A stretch of 64,000 nt of DNA from Myxococcus qinghaiensis (lineage in GTDB: Bacteria; Myxococcota; Myxococcia; Myxococcales; Myxococcaceae), in assembly GCF_024198215.1 (NCBI RefSeq), contig NZ_JAKCFA010000019.1:175606-239605 (forward strand). Direction: 5' to 3'. How positions within the stretch are numbered: the stretch's first letter is position 1; each line of letters opens with the position of its first letter. Both the position numbers and the translations under genes were made by a program. The notes beneath the pieces were generated by a model that was not told the DNA's origin, did no database searches, and worked only from the letters and a program-made list of their open reading frames with translations. This document shows positions 36,440 through 44,776 of this stretch, one piece after another.

Positions 36440-37285
36440 TCAGATGTGGAACTCGATGGCGTCCATGACGCCGTCGGCCCCACGGGGGCGAATCTCGCTG
36501 CGGCGGGTGACGACCGAACCCGGAGGGATGCTCTGCGTGAGCCACGCGTTGCCGGCGATGATGCTGCCGTGTCCCACCACCGTCTCCCCTCCGAGGATGG
36601 TGGCGTTGGCGTACACCACGACGTCGTCCTCAATCGTGGGGTGGCGCTTCTTGTCGGCCAGGGCCTTCTCCACCATGAGGGCGCCCAGCGTGACGCCCTG
36701 GTAGACAGTCACGTTGTTGCCGATGACGGTCGTCTCGCCGATGACGACGCCCGTCCCGTGGTCGATGACGAAGCGGCGGCCGATGGTGGCGCCGGGGTGG
36801 ATGTCCACGCCGGTGCGCTGGTGGGCGTGCTCGGTGAGTAGGCGCGGCAGCAGCGGGAAGCCGAGCCCGTGCAGCGCATTGGCCACGCGGAAGATGGCGA
36901 TGGCCTGGAAGCCCGGGTACGTGAGGATGACCTCGTCCACCGAGCGCGCCGCGGGGTCCGCGTCGAAGATGGCCTGGGAGTCCTGGCGGAGCCAGTCGTA
37001 CAGGTCCGGCAGCCGCTCCATGAAGCGCGAGGGGATGCTCGGGTTGATGTCCGGGTAGAGGGGGGCGAGCGTCTCGCGCAGGCGGTGGAGGCTGGCCTCC
37101 ACGGTGGTGACGTCCCGGCGGACGGCGGCGGCGGTACACTCCAGGCGCTCGGCGAAGTGGGGGAACAGCAGCCCGAGGACCTGTGCGACGAACTCGGGGG
37201 CCGCCCGCCGCACGTCCGGGGGGAAGCAGTGGCGCTGTCGGGCTTCCAGCAGCGCGGCGACAAGCCTGGCGTTGGAGTCATCCAT
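36440..37285 (-). CDS. cysE: Serine O-acetyltransferase
   Basis: 281 residues from the ATG at 37285, which has GGAGG 5 nt upstream; an ATG at 37297 adds four residues but lacks such a site. An N-terminal helical domain is followed by a left-handed beta-helix of hexapeptide repeats (VDIHPGATIG, VIDHGTGVVIGETTVIG, VTVYQGVTLG, KRHPTIEDDVVV). His and Asp of IDHGTG are the catalytic region. It acetylates serine for cysteine synthesis. The C-terminal DGVMDAIEFHI ends in Ile, as required for binding into the CysK active site in the cysteine synthase complex. Confidence 0.94.
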   Translation of the reverse strand: MDDSNARLVAALLEARQRHCFPPDVRRAAPEFVAQVLGLLFPHFAERLECTAAAVRRDVTTVEASLHRLRETLAPLYPDINPSIPSRFMERLPDLYDWLRQDSQAIFDADPAARSVDEVILTYPGFQAIAIFRVANALHGLGFPLLPRLLTEHAHQRTGVDIHPGATIGRRFVIDHGTGVVIGETTVIGNNVTVYQGVTLGALMVEKALADKKRHPTIEDDVVVYANATILGGETVVGHGSIIAGNAWLTQSIPPGSVVTRRSEIRPRGADGVMDAIEFHI

Positions 37286-37468
37286 GAACCCCTCCATTTA
37301 ATGCGGTGCGTGGTGGGGCCGCACCACTTGAATCCCCGTTTGGCGCGGAAGTTCAGGCCGGTGTGGGACAAGTGGACAGCGCGGGGCGCCCGGGGGCTGC
37401 CCTGGCTGGTGCCCGGCCGGGGGGAGGGGGCCGTGGGCGCCCGGGGTGCCCGCCCGTTACCCAGGGGG

Positions 37469-38356
37469 ATGCCTGAAGGGAACATCATCCACCGGGTGGC
37501 GCGGGTCCACGGCCGCTGGCTGGCGGGGCGGCGCTTCATGGCGGACTCGCCCCAGGGCCGGTTCACGGAGGGGGCTCGGGCCCTGAGCGGCCGGGTGCTC
37601 CAGCGCGTGGAGGCCCACGGCAAGCACCTGTTCTATGGCTTCGAGGGGGGCGTGCGGTGGCATGTGCACCTGGGGCTGTTCGGGAACATCCGCCACTTCC
37701 GGAGCGGGGCGCCGGTGCCATCCGAGGCGTGTCGGCTGCGGCTGTCGTCGCCTCACGCGACGTTGCACCTGTCCGGGCCGCAGGCCTGCGAGCTGCTGAC
37801 GCCGGAGGACGAGGCGACGCTGCGCGAGAGGCTGGGAGAGGACCCGTTGCGTCCGGATGCGTCCGTGGAGCGGGCGAGGGAGTTGCTGTGTCGCGGACGA
37901 CAGCCGCTGGCGCAGGCGCTGCTGGACCAGGAGCGCCTGTCCGGCGTGGGCAACATCCTCCGCGCGGAAGGGCTGTTCCTGGCGCGGTTGCCGCCGTTGA
38001 TGCCGGCGGGGGCGTTGGATGAAGAAGGCTTCGCGCGGCTGTGGGAGGTGCTGCGGAGGTTGTTGGCGGATGCGTCGCGGGACGGGCACATCGTCACGCC
38101 GGGCGCGCCGCCCGTGCCGGAGGGGGTGCCGGGGCGCAAGCGCGCGGAGCGCTTCTGTGTGTATGGCAGGGCGGGGCTGCCGTGTCCGAGGTGTGGCGCG
38201 AAGGTGCGTCGCCAGGAGCTGGCGGCGCGAGGCCTCTTCTTCTGCGCGGGGTGTCAGGGGGTGGACGCGGTGCTCCGTCCGCGCCGCGTGAAGAAGCCGG
38301 CGAAGCGGCAGGGGCGCTTGCTCGACCCCGCTGGCGGCGTGACGATGGGCGAATGA
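37469..38356 (+). CDS. Fpg/Nei family DNA glycosylase (endonuclease VIII-like)
   Basis: 295 residues beginning MPEGNIIHR, where Pro2 is the catalytic nucleophile after Met removal and Glu3 the general acid; the N-I-I-H pattern is nearer to Nei (MPEGD-I-H) than to Fpg (MPELPEVE). The helix-two-turn-helix LDQERLSGVGNILRAEGLF and the C-terminal zinc finger CPRCG ... FCAGCQG are present. It excises oxidised pyrimidines and nicks the strand. A Lys/Arg tail follows the finger. Its stop overlaps the ATG of the acyl-CoA synthetase by ATGA, though the functions seem unrelated. Confidence 0.92.
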   Translation: MPEGNIIHRVARVHGRWLAGRRFMADSPQGRFTEGARALSGRVLQRVEAHGKHLFYGFEGGVRWHVHLGLFGNIRHFRSGAPVPSEACRLRLSSPHATLHLSGPQACELLTPEDEATLRERLGEDPLRPDASVERARELLCRGRQPLAQALLDQERLSGVGNILRAEGLFLARLPPLMPAGALDEEGFARLWEVLRRLLADASRDGHIVTPGAPPVPEGVPGRKRAERFCVYGRAGLPCPRCGAKVRRQELAARGLFFCAGCQGVDAVLRPRRVKKPAKRQGRLLDPAGGVTMGE

Positions 38357-39996
38357 GCCAGACTCCCTCGTATGTCCATGGCACCAGCGCCACCCCGCTC
38401 CTGGGGGAGACGATTGGGCAGAACCTGCGAAGGACAGTGGAGCGCCATGGGGACCGGGAGGCGCTCGTCGTCGTCTCCCAGGGATACAGGGCGACATACC
38501 GGGAGCTGTGGGACATCACCACGCAGGTGGCGAAGGGCCTGTTGGCCATGGGCGTGGAGAAGGGGGACCGCGTGGGGCTCTGGTCTCCCAATCGCTTCGA
38601 GTGGGTGGTGACGCAGTATGCGACGGCGCGCATCGGCGCCATCCTGGTGAATCTCAACCCGGCCTATCGCACGGCGGAGCTGGAGTACTCGCTCAACCAG
38701 TCGGGGACGAGTGTGCTGCTGCTGTCGCGCGGCTTCCGACAGACGGACTACCGGTCGATGTTGGAGGAGGTCCGTCCGCGCTGTCCCCAGCTTCGCGTGG
38801 CGCTGGTGTTGGATGACGACTGGCGGTTGTTGCTCTCCAACGCGAAGCACGTGAGCGAGCACACGCTGGAGGACCGCGAGGCGTCGCTCCAGTTCGATGA
38901 CCCCATCAACATCCAGTATACGTCCGGGACGACAGGCTTTCCGAAGGGCGCCACGCTGTCGCACCACAACGTGCTGAACAACGGGTACTTCATCGGCGAG
39001 GCGCTGAAATACGGCCCCCAGGACAGGGTGTGCATCCCCGTGCCCTTCTATCACTGCTTCGGCATGGTGATTGGGAACCTGGCCTGTACGTCACATGGCG
39101 CCACGATGGTGATTCCGGGTGAGGCGTTCGACCCGCTGGCGGTGCTCCAGACGGTGCAGGCGGAGAAGTGCACGTCGCTGTATGGCGTGCCCACGATGTT
39201 CATCGCGGAGCTGGACCACCCGCGCTTCGGTGAGTTCGACCTGACGATGCTGCGCACGGGAGTCATGGCGGGCTCGCCGTGTCCGGTGGAGGTGATGAAG
39301 CAGGTGCAGTCGCGGATGAACATGCGCGAGGTGACCATCTGCTACGGGATGACGGAGACGTCGCCGGTGTCCACGCAGAGCTCTCTGGATGACCCGTTCG
39401 ACAAGCGGGTGTCCACGGTGGGGCGCGTGCATCCGCACCTGGAGGTGAAGGTCATCAACGCGGAGACGGGAGCGGTGGTGCCTCGTGGGGCGGCGGGGGA
39501 GCTGTGCACGCGCGGGTACAGCGTCATGCTGGGGTACTGGGCGAACGAGGAGGCCACGGCGAAGGCGGTGGACGCGGCGGGGTGGATGCACACCGGCGAC
39601 CTGGCGACGATGGACGCGGAGGGCTATGTGCGGATTGTCGGCCGCATCAAGGACCTCATCATCCGGGGAGGGGAGAACATCTCCCCGCGCGAGGTGGAGG
39701 AGTTCCTGCACACGCACCCGGGCGTGAGTGAAGCGCAGGTCATCGGCGTGCCGAGCGTGAAGTACGGCGAGGAGGTGATGGCCTGGGTGAAGCCGAAGCC
39801 GGGCGTGACGCTCACGCCCGAGGAGCTGACGAAGCACTGCACGGGCCGCATCGCGTCGTTCAAGGTGCCGCGCCACTGGAAGCTGGTGGACGCGTTCCCG
39901 ATGACGGTGACGGGCAAGGTGCAGAAGTTCCGGATGCGCGAGGTCTCCGTGGCGGAGCTGGGCCTGGAGGCGGCCTCGTCCATCAAGACCGCGTGA
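38353..39996 (+). CDS. AMP-binding acyl-CoA synthetase (fatty-acid ligase family)
   Basis: 547 residues. It has the ATP-binding P-loop YTSGTTGFPKGATLSH, the A5 motif ICYGMTETSPV, GRIKDLIIRGGENI and the C-terminal catalytic lysine in TVTGKVQKF. This is the medium/long-chain acyl-CoA synthetase pattern: activation of a carboxylic acid with ATP, then transfer to CoA. The ATG overlaps the stop of the upstream glycosylase. Substrate chain length is not determinable from sequence. Its 3' end overlaps the convergent TfoX-like gene by 14 bp. Confidence 0.92.
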   Translation: MSQTPSYVHGTSATPLLGETIGQNLRRTVERHGDREALVVVSQGYRATYRELWDITTQVAKGLLAMGVEKGDRVGLWSPNRFEWVVTQYATARIGAILVNLNPAYRTAELEYSLNQSGTSVLLLSRGFRQTDYRSMLEEVRPRCPQLRVALVLDDDWRLLLSNAKHVSEHTLEDREASLQFDDPINIQYTSGTTGFPKGATLSHHNVLNNGYFIGEALKYGPQDRVCIPVPFYHCFGMVIGNLACTSHGATMVIPGEAFDPLAVLQTVQAEKCTSLYGVPTMFIAELDHPRFGEFDLTMLRTGVMAGSPCPVEVMKQVQSRMNMREVTICYGMTETSPVSTQSSLDDPFDKRVSTVGRVHPHLEVKVINAETGAVVPRGAAGELCTRGYSVMLGYWANEEATAKAVDAAGWMHTGDLATMDAEGYVRIVGRIKDLIIRGGENISPREVEEFLHTHPGVSEAQVIGVPSVKYGEEVMAWVKPKPGVTLTPEELTKHCTGRIASFKVPRHWKLVDAFPMTVTGKVQKFRMREVSVAELGLEAASSIKTA

Positions 39997-40528
39997 CGCG
40001 GGGACTCTTGCGCGCGGCTTTTTTCCTGGCGACGGGCTGCTTCCGGGGCGCCGCCGACTTCTTCGCGAGGGCCTTCGGCTTCGCTTTCCTTGCCGGGGCC
40101 TTCTTCGCGGTGGCCTTCGGCTTTGCTTTCGCCGGGGCCTTGCTCGCCGCCGGGAGTGGGGCCTTCTTCTCGGCGGGCTTCTTCTTCGGCGCCTTCTTCA
40201 GCGCGGCCCTCGCCGCCGCGTCGACGGCGCGGCGTGCCCAGGGCAGCAACTCATAGGCGTCATCGTTCGCGTCGGCGGGCGCCGTCCAGTAGCTCATCTC
40301 GATGCGTCGGCCTCCGCCCTCATAGATGAAGGGGCGGCACCCCGCGGCCTGGAAGTCCGGTCGGGTGACGTCGTCCGTCTTCAAGTAGAGCTGGCCATCG
40401 CCGACGAGGCCGAACATGCGCCCTCCGAAGTACAGGCCCCACCCTCCGAACATCCGCCGCGCCTGTACCGGCCCGAGCTTCTCCAGCAACTCCAGCGTGT
40501 ACTCCACGAAGCTGTCCGTCCGAGCCAC
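39983..40528 (-). CDS. TfoX N-terminal domain protein with Lys/Ala/Pro-rich tail
   Basis: 181 residues. Residues 1-~100 match the TfoX/Sxy N-terminal domain (LGPVQARRMFGGWGLYFGGR; LYLKTDDVTRPDF; MSYWTAPADANDD). From ~108 the sequence is a histone-H1-like tail of Lys, Ala and Pro (KKAPKKKPAEKKAPLPAASK, AKPKATAKKAPARKAK). TfoX proteins are linked to competence in gammaproteobacteria; here a DNA-binding or nucleoid role through the tail is the simpler inference. It follows the EEP-family gene by 30 bp on the same strand and is likely cotranscribed. The stop lies inside the convergent acyl-CoA synthetase gene. Confidence 0.88.
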   Translation of the reverse strand: MARTDSFVEYTLELLEKLGPVQARRMFGGWGLYFGGRMFGLVGDGQLYLKTDDVTRPDFQAAGCRPFIYEGGGRRIEMSYWTAPADANDDAYELLPWARRAVDAAARAALKKAPKKKPAEKKAPLPAASKAPAKAKPKATAKKAPARKAKPKALAKKSAAPRKQPVARKKAARKSPRVTRS

Positions 40529-40558
40529 CGTGCTCCTCCTTCGTCACCGTGCTGCTTC

Positions 40559-41347
40559 TTAGCGGAACGTGGCCACCAGCGGGTTGTGGTCCGACGTGTC
40601 CCCCACGTCGATGACCTCCGCCGACACCAACCGCTCCACCATGCGCGGCGACGCGAAGACATAGTCCGTGCGGTAGTCGATGGTGACGCCACCCCGGTTG
40701 CGCCGCGCCGTCACCCACCGTGTGGATGCGGCCCGCGTCGGCAGCGTGTCCACCCAGCCGAAGTCCTCCACATCGTCGATGACGTCGAAGCGCGGCGGAT
40801 GTCCGTACTTGTCCGTCCCCGCCCGCCGCAGCCTGTCCTCCAGGTCCACCGGGTACGGGTCCCTGCGCGACAGCGAGTTGAGGTCCCCGGCCAACAGATA
40901 TTGCCCCTCACGGAACTTCGCCGGGTCGATGAGCGAGCGCAGGTAGCGCGCCTCCACGTACCGGAGCTTCTCGTGGTGCGCGTCGAAGTGCGTGCCGAAC
41001 AGCGTCACCGGTCCGCTCGCCTCCAGCTCGCACTCGACGATGCAGTGGCCCAGGAAGTGCCGGTCATTGTGGATGCGCAGCGAGCGCAGGGGAGGGCGGC
41101 TCACCACCGCGACGTGGTAGCAACGCCCGCTGGCGCGCGAGCGGGACTGGCCCAGCACCAGGTGCGCGTCGTCCTGCGGCACGTCCAGCGCCTCCGCCAC
41201 CCGGCGCAGTCGCCCGCCGTCGTCCCAGCCCAGGCACTCCTGGAGCACCAGCACATCCGGCGAGGCCCGAGCGAGGAACGTGACGATGTCGTCGAATCGC
41301 TCTTCGCCTCCCTGCAATACGTTGAACGTCATCACCTTCAGCGACAT
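40559..41347 (-). CDS. Endonuclease/exonuclease/phosphatase (EEP) family protein
   Basis: 262 residues from the ATG at 41347, which has GGGAGG 4 nt upstream. The EEP active-site blocks are present: VMTFNVLQGG (Asn), VLVLQECLG (Glu), LFGTHFDAHHEKLR, LLAGDLNSLSRRD (Asp/Asn) and GDTSDHNPLVATF (Asp-His). There is no signal peptide, so it acts in the cytoplasm. EEP enzymes cleave phosphodiester or phosphomonoester bonds in nucleic acids, lipids or inositol phosphates; the target here is open. The partner gene with a histone-like tail could point to DNA. Confidence 0.9.
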   Translation of the reverse strand: MSLKVMTFNVLQGGEERFDDIVTFLARASPDVLVLQECLGWDDGGRLRRVAEALDVPQDDAHLVLGQSRSRASGRCYHVAVVSRPPLRSLRIHNDRHFLGHCIVECELEASGPVTLFGTHFDAHHEKLRYVEARYLRSLIDPAKFREGQYLLAGDLNSLSRRDPYPVDLEDRLRRAGTDKYGHPPRFDVIDDVEDFGWVDTLPTRAASTRWVTARRNRGGVTIDYRTDYVFASPRMVERLVSAEVIDVGDTSDHNPLVATFR

Positions 41348-41399
41348 GCGGCCTCCCTCTCGCCCGGGGGCTCCAGACATCGGCCCCATCCACGACAGG

Positions 41400-42344
41400 C
41401 TACCGCACCCGTTGTACCGAGGGGGCCCCTCCGCGCTTGCCCGCCCCCCAGGGCTCCGGCATCGCGCGCACGCTCTCCACGATGAAGGTCTTCAGCTCGC
41501 GCGCCGCGGACGTGAGATAGCCCTCGCCCCGGTGCACCAGCGCGACCTGTCGCTTCAGGCCACTCTTCACCAGCGGCACCACGTCGAACCCACGCGAGGC
41601 ATGGTCCCGAGCCATCAGCTCCGGCACCAGCGCGATGCCCAGCCCGCGCTCCACCATGCGCCGCATCGCCTCCGCGTTGTCTGTCTCCATCGCGACCCTG
41701 GGTGTCACGCCGCGAGCCTCGCACTCCGCCTCCAGCGCGCGCGTGCCGCTCATGCTGGGGATGACCACCCACGTCTCCTCCACCACGTCCCCGAGCGACA
41801 CCGGTCGACTGCTCTTCGTGAGCCGATGCCCACGCGGCACCGCGAGCATCAGCACCTCCTCCCACAGCTTCTGCGCCACCAGGTCCGCGCGCCGCACGGG
41901 CAGGGACAGGATGGCCAGGTCCAGCGCCCCTCGGGCCACGCCTTCCTCCAGCGTCGCCGCCATGTCCTCGCTGAGCCGGGGCCGCACCTCCGGATACTTC
42001 CGAGCGAATGCGGGGATGATGTCCGGCAACAGGTACGCCCCCACCGTGTGCAGCGTGCCTAGCGACACCGGACCGCGAGGTGTGCCCGACAGCCGCTCCA
42101 ACTCGGAGGTGCCCGCCGCCAGGGCGTCCAGCGCGCGCCGGGCGTGGGGCAGGAATCGCTCCCCCGCATCCGTCAGCACCGCGCCCCCGGGCGTGCGGAC
42201 GAGCAGGCGAGTGCCCAGCTCCGCCTCCAGCGACTGGAGCTGCCGGGACAGGCCGGACTGGGACAGGCCCAGGCGTCGGGCCGCTTGGGAGAGCCGGCCC
42301 TCCTGGGCCACTCGGAGGAAGGCTTGGAGTTGTTCGTGGGTCAT
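41400..42344 (-). CDS. LysR family transcriptional regulator
   Basis: 314 residues. The N-terminal winged helix-turn-helix (FLRVAQEGRLSQAARRLGLS then QSGLSRQLQSLEAELGTRL) is followed by a type-2 periplasmic-binding-like effector domain (~90-295). It is divergent from an MFS exporter gene, the classical arrangement of a LysR regulator with its target. Two nested palindromes occupy the 70-bp space between them; one overlaps this gene's start codon, which predicts negative autoregulation. The inducer is unknown. Confidence 0.93.
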   Translation of the reverse strand: MTHEQLQAFLRVAQEGRLSQAARRLGLSQSGLSRQLQSLEAELGTRLLVRTPGGAVLTDAGERFLPHARRALDALAAGTSELERLSGTPRGPVSLGTLHTVGAYLLPDIIPAFARKYPEVRPRLSEDMAATLEEGVARGALDLAILSLPVRRADLVAQKLWEEVLMLAVPRGHRLTKSSRPVSLGDVVEETWVVIPSMSGTRALEAECEARGVTPRVAMETDNAEAMRRMVERGLGIALVPELMARDHASRGFDVVPLVKSGLKRQVALVHRGEGYLTSAARELKTFIVESVRAMPEPWGAGKRGGAPSVQRVR

Positions 42345-42388
42345 GCGGAATCCGCATGAAGTCTATGCGGAAGTTGCGATTTCCGCAT
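42343..42388. promoter_or_regulatory. Paired palindromic operators between lysR and MFS genes
   Basis: Site 1 is ATGCGGAATCCGCAT (42343-42357), two 7-bp arms around one base, starting in the lysR start codon. Site 2 is ATGCGGAA (42365-42372) and TTCCGCAT (42381-42388), perfect 8-bp arms with an 8-nt centre. Both use the half-site ATGCGGA, and the left half-sites are 22 bp apart, about two helical turns. This fits a LysR recognition plus activation site pair. Confidence 0.75.
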
Positions 42389-42414
42389 GGGGAGCCCCCG
42401 GTTACACGTGTGCA

Positions 42415-43779
42415 ATGGATGGAAGCGGCTTGACGGTGGAGCCGGTGTCTTCCGCCCGGCCGGGTGCGGCGCGGCGGATGGCCACTGGCGCGGTGCTGCT
42501 GGCCCTGGTGGTCAGTGCCTTCGAGGGCACGGTGGTCACCAGCGCCATGCCCACCATCACCCGCGAGCTGGGCGGACAGCACCTCTACTCGTGGGTCTTC
42601 TCCGCGTTCCTCTTCGCCTCCACCGTGGGCGTGCTCATCTCCGGCAAGCTGGCGGACAGGCTGGGCCGCAAGCCGGTCTTCTTCGCCGGCATGGGGTTGT
42701 TCCTCGTCGGCTCCGCGCTGTGCGGGCTCGCCCACTCGGTGGAGGGGCTCATTGCCTTCCGCGTGTTGCAGGGCCTGGGGGCGGGCGCGCTCCAACCCAC
42801 CACGCTCACCATCAGCGCGGACCTCTATACGTTACGCGAGCGCGCGGCCGTCCAGGGGCTCTTCACCGGAGCTTGGGGCGCGGGCAACGCGGTGGGGCCG
42901 CTCATTGGCGGTTGGTTGGTGATGCACGCCTCGTGGCGGTGGGTGTTCCTGGTCAACGTGCCCGTGGGCCTGTTCGCCGCGCTGTTGCTGTACCTCTCCT
43001 ATCGGGACCCGCCGCGTCGCACGGACGTGAAGCTGGACCGCTGGGGCCCGGTGCTCGCGGGTTCGTCGGCGGCGTTGCTGTTGTTCTCGCTGGAGCCGGG
43101 CCACGCGGAGCTGCGCTGGCTGTGCCTGTTGGGCGCGGTGGTGGTGGGCGCGGGGCTGGTGTACCAGCAGCGCGGGTCCGAGGCGCCCTTGTTGCCGATG
43201 GAGCTGTTGAAGGACCGCACCGTGCTCAGTGGTGTGGCGGGTGGCATCGCGGGTGGCGCGCTGCTGTACAGCATGGCGGCGTGGGTGCCGCTGTGGATGA
43301 CGGAGCAGGGTGGACAGACGCCCATCGTCGCGGGCCTGACGCTGCTGCCGATGTTGCTGGGGTGGTCGGTGGGCTCGACGTTCGGCGTGAAGCTGCTGGT
43401 GCGCGGAGGAATGCGGCTGAGCGCGGGCGTGGGCTTCGCGGTGGCGGCGACGGGGGCCGGGTTGCTGGCGCTCACCGCGGCGTATGACTGGGGAACGCCC
43501 GCGGCGCTCGTCTCGCTCGCGGTGCTGGGCATGGGGTTGGGGCCGGCGGCGAGCACTTCGCTCATCGGCCCGCAGTCACGCGCGCCCTGGCACCACCGGG
43601 GCATCGTCACGAGCAGCCTCTATGCGACGCGACTGCTGGGCGGCTCGCTGACAGTGGCCGCGCTGGCGCTCGCCCGAGGCCACTTCGCGCTCCAGTTCGC
43701 GATTGCTGGCGCGCTGGCGGGCACGGTGGCGTTGATGCTGGCCGTGGCCGCTCCGGGCAAGATGACCAACGAGCCCTGA
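42415..43779 (+). CDS. MFS multidrug exporter (DHA2/EmrB-like)
   Basis: 454 residues from the ATG at 42415. It has 12-14 hydrophobic segments, the loop 2-3 motif GKLADRLGRKPVFF and the antiporter motif region GAWGAGNAVGPLIGGWL. The opening VVSAFEGTVVTSAMPTITRE is typical of DHA2 drug:H+ antiporters. It is divergent from a LysR gene and probably induced through it by a toxic compound. The last ~67 bp of the gene are imperfectly duplicated just downstream. Confidence 0.9.
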   Translation: MDGSGLTVEPVSSARPGAARRMATGAVLLALVVSAFEGTVVTSAMPTITRELGGQHLYSWVFSAFLFASTVGVLISGKLADRLGRKPVFFAGMGLFLVGSALCGLAHSVEGLIAFRVLQGLGAGALQPTTLTISADLYTLRERAAVQGLFTGAWGAGNAVGPLIGGWLVMHASWRWVFLVNVPVGLFAALLLYLSYRDPPRRTDVKLDRWGPVLAGSSAALLLFSLEPGHAELRWLCLLGAVVVGAGLVYQQRGSEAPLLPMELLKDRTVLSGVAGGIAGGALLYSMAAWVPLWMTEQGGQTPIVAGLTLLPMLLGWSVGSTFGVKLLVRGGMRLSAGVGFAVAATGAGLLALTAAYDWGTPAALVSLAVLGMGLGPAASTSLIGPQSRAPWHHRGIVTSSLYATRLLGGSLTVAALALARGHFALQFAIAGALAGTVALMLAVAAPGKMTNEP

Positions 43780-43854
43780 ATCGTCTCGGACATGCTGGCG
43801 GGCATTGTGACGTTGATGCTGGCCGCGCCCGGCAACCTGACCAGCGAGGCCTGA
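43713..43854 (+). repeat. Tandem duplication of the 3' end of the MFS gene
   Basis: 43713-43779 (end of the coding sequence, including TGA) is repeated at 43794-43854, offset by 81 bp. The copies share GCTGGCGGGCA, GTTGATGCTGGCCG and a final TGA; the second lacks six bases. Translated, LAGTVALMLAVAAPG and MTNEP correspond to LAGIVTLMLAAPG and LTSEA, each followed by a stop. The downstream copy is not preceded by a start codon and is not expected to be translated. Confidence 0.75.
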
Positions 43855-43914
43855 ACTCCCGCACGCCACGTGACACAACACTTCGCCAGCCCGCGAAGGG
43901 CTCTATCCAGTGTC

Positions 43915-43955
43915 GTGTGCAGCGTCGTCCCCAGGGTGTGCCGTGCGCTGCACAC
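43915..43955. repeat. 10-bp inverted repeat upstream of the DUF2339-like gene
   Basis: GTGTGCAGCG (43915-43924) and CGCTGCACAC (43946-43955) are perfect complements with a 21-nt centre. They lie between the MFS 3' duplication and the gene at 44068. It could terminate MFS transcription or be an operator for the downstream gene pair. Confidence 0.5.
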
Positions 43956-44067
43956 CATGACTTCGCCATGTCGCGTAAACGCGCGTGACGACGTGCGTCA
44001 GCGCTTGGCAGGACGGATGCAGTCGGAACCTCCATGCACGCCGTGGGTTGGCGTTGGAGGACTCGCG

Positions 44068-44775
44068 ATGACGGAGATGATGGCGAAGTGGGACGTGAAG
44101 GTGCTGGGTGGACTGGGCGGTGCGCTGCTTGCCCTGGCGGCGGTGTTCCTCTGGAGGGACCTCCACGTGCCCGCGGAGGCGCTCCTCATCGTCGCGGCCT
44201 GCGTGACGCTGGCCCTGGCCTTCCTGTCGGTTCCTCGCGGAGGACTGCTGGTCTTCCCCATCGCAGTACTCGCCACCTCCGTGACGGGCGGTCTGTGGTA
44301 CGCGGCGACCAAGCAGCCGCTGCTCCTCGTGGGGCTCGCGCTGACGCTCATCACCTCCGTCGTCATGCTGCCGCGCACGCAGCGGAACAGTGACACGACG
44401 CTGGAGCGCGTCCGCGATGTGCTCGTCTGGTTTGGTTTCACCGCCGCCACCATCGCCGCGACCTGGGCCTTCTACTTCCACTTCCTCACCCTGGGCGTCG
44501 CGGAGGACCACATCGCGCGTCGGCTGGTGCTCACGCTGGGCTGGCTCGTCATCGGCGTGGTGATGGTGTTCCTGGGCCGCAAGCGGAGCATCCCCGTCAT
44601 CCGCGACGCGGGCTTCTGCTTCGTCGCCATCTCCGTGGGCAAGACGCTCCTCTACGACACCGCGAATCTCGATGGCACCCTGCGCGTGGCGGGGCTCGCC
44701 GCCGCGGGCGTGCTGATGCTCGGCACGGCCTGGCTCTCCGCGCGGTCCACTCCGGCCAACGCCCGGAGCGCGTGA
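44068..44775 (+). CDS. Multi-pass membrane protein (DUF2339-like C-terminus)
   Basis: 235 residues from the ATG at 44068, with GGAGG 7 nt upstream. About seven membrane helices are visible. The end of the protein (FVAISVGKTLLYDTANLDGT then LRVAGLAAAGVLMLG) resembles the terminal repeat of DUF2339 membrane proteins (K-x-F-L-x-D-L-x-x-L-D-G-x-x-R-V). Full DUF2339 proteins are much longer, so this is a short relative or only similar. It is followed one base later by an exported protein gene, with which it forms an operon. Function unknown. Confidence 0.75.
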   Translation: MTEMMAKWDVKVLGGLGGALLALAAVFLWRDLHVPAEALLIVAACVTLALAFLSVPRGGLLVFPIAVLATSVTGGLWYAATKQPLLLVGLALTLITSVVMLPRTQRNSDTTLERVRDVLVWFGFTAATIAATWAFYFHFLTLGVAEDHIARRLVLTLGWLVIGVVMVFLGRKRSIPVIRDAGFCFVAISVGKTLLYDTANLDGTLRVAGLAAAGVLMLGTAWLSARSTPANARSA

Positions 44776-44776
44776 C

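Noticed and set aside
43620..43958. A 112-codon leftward frame antisense to the MFS 3' end
   Set aside because: It is created by the tandem duplication of the MFS tail and has no ribosome-binding site or family match.
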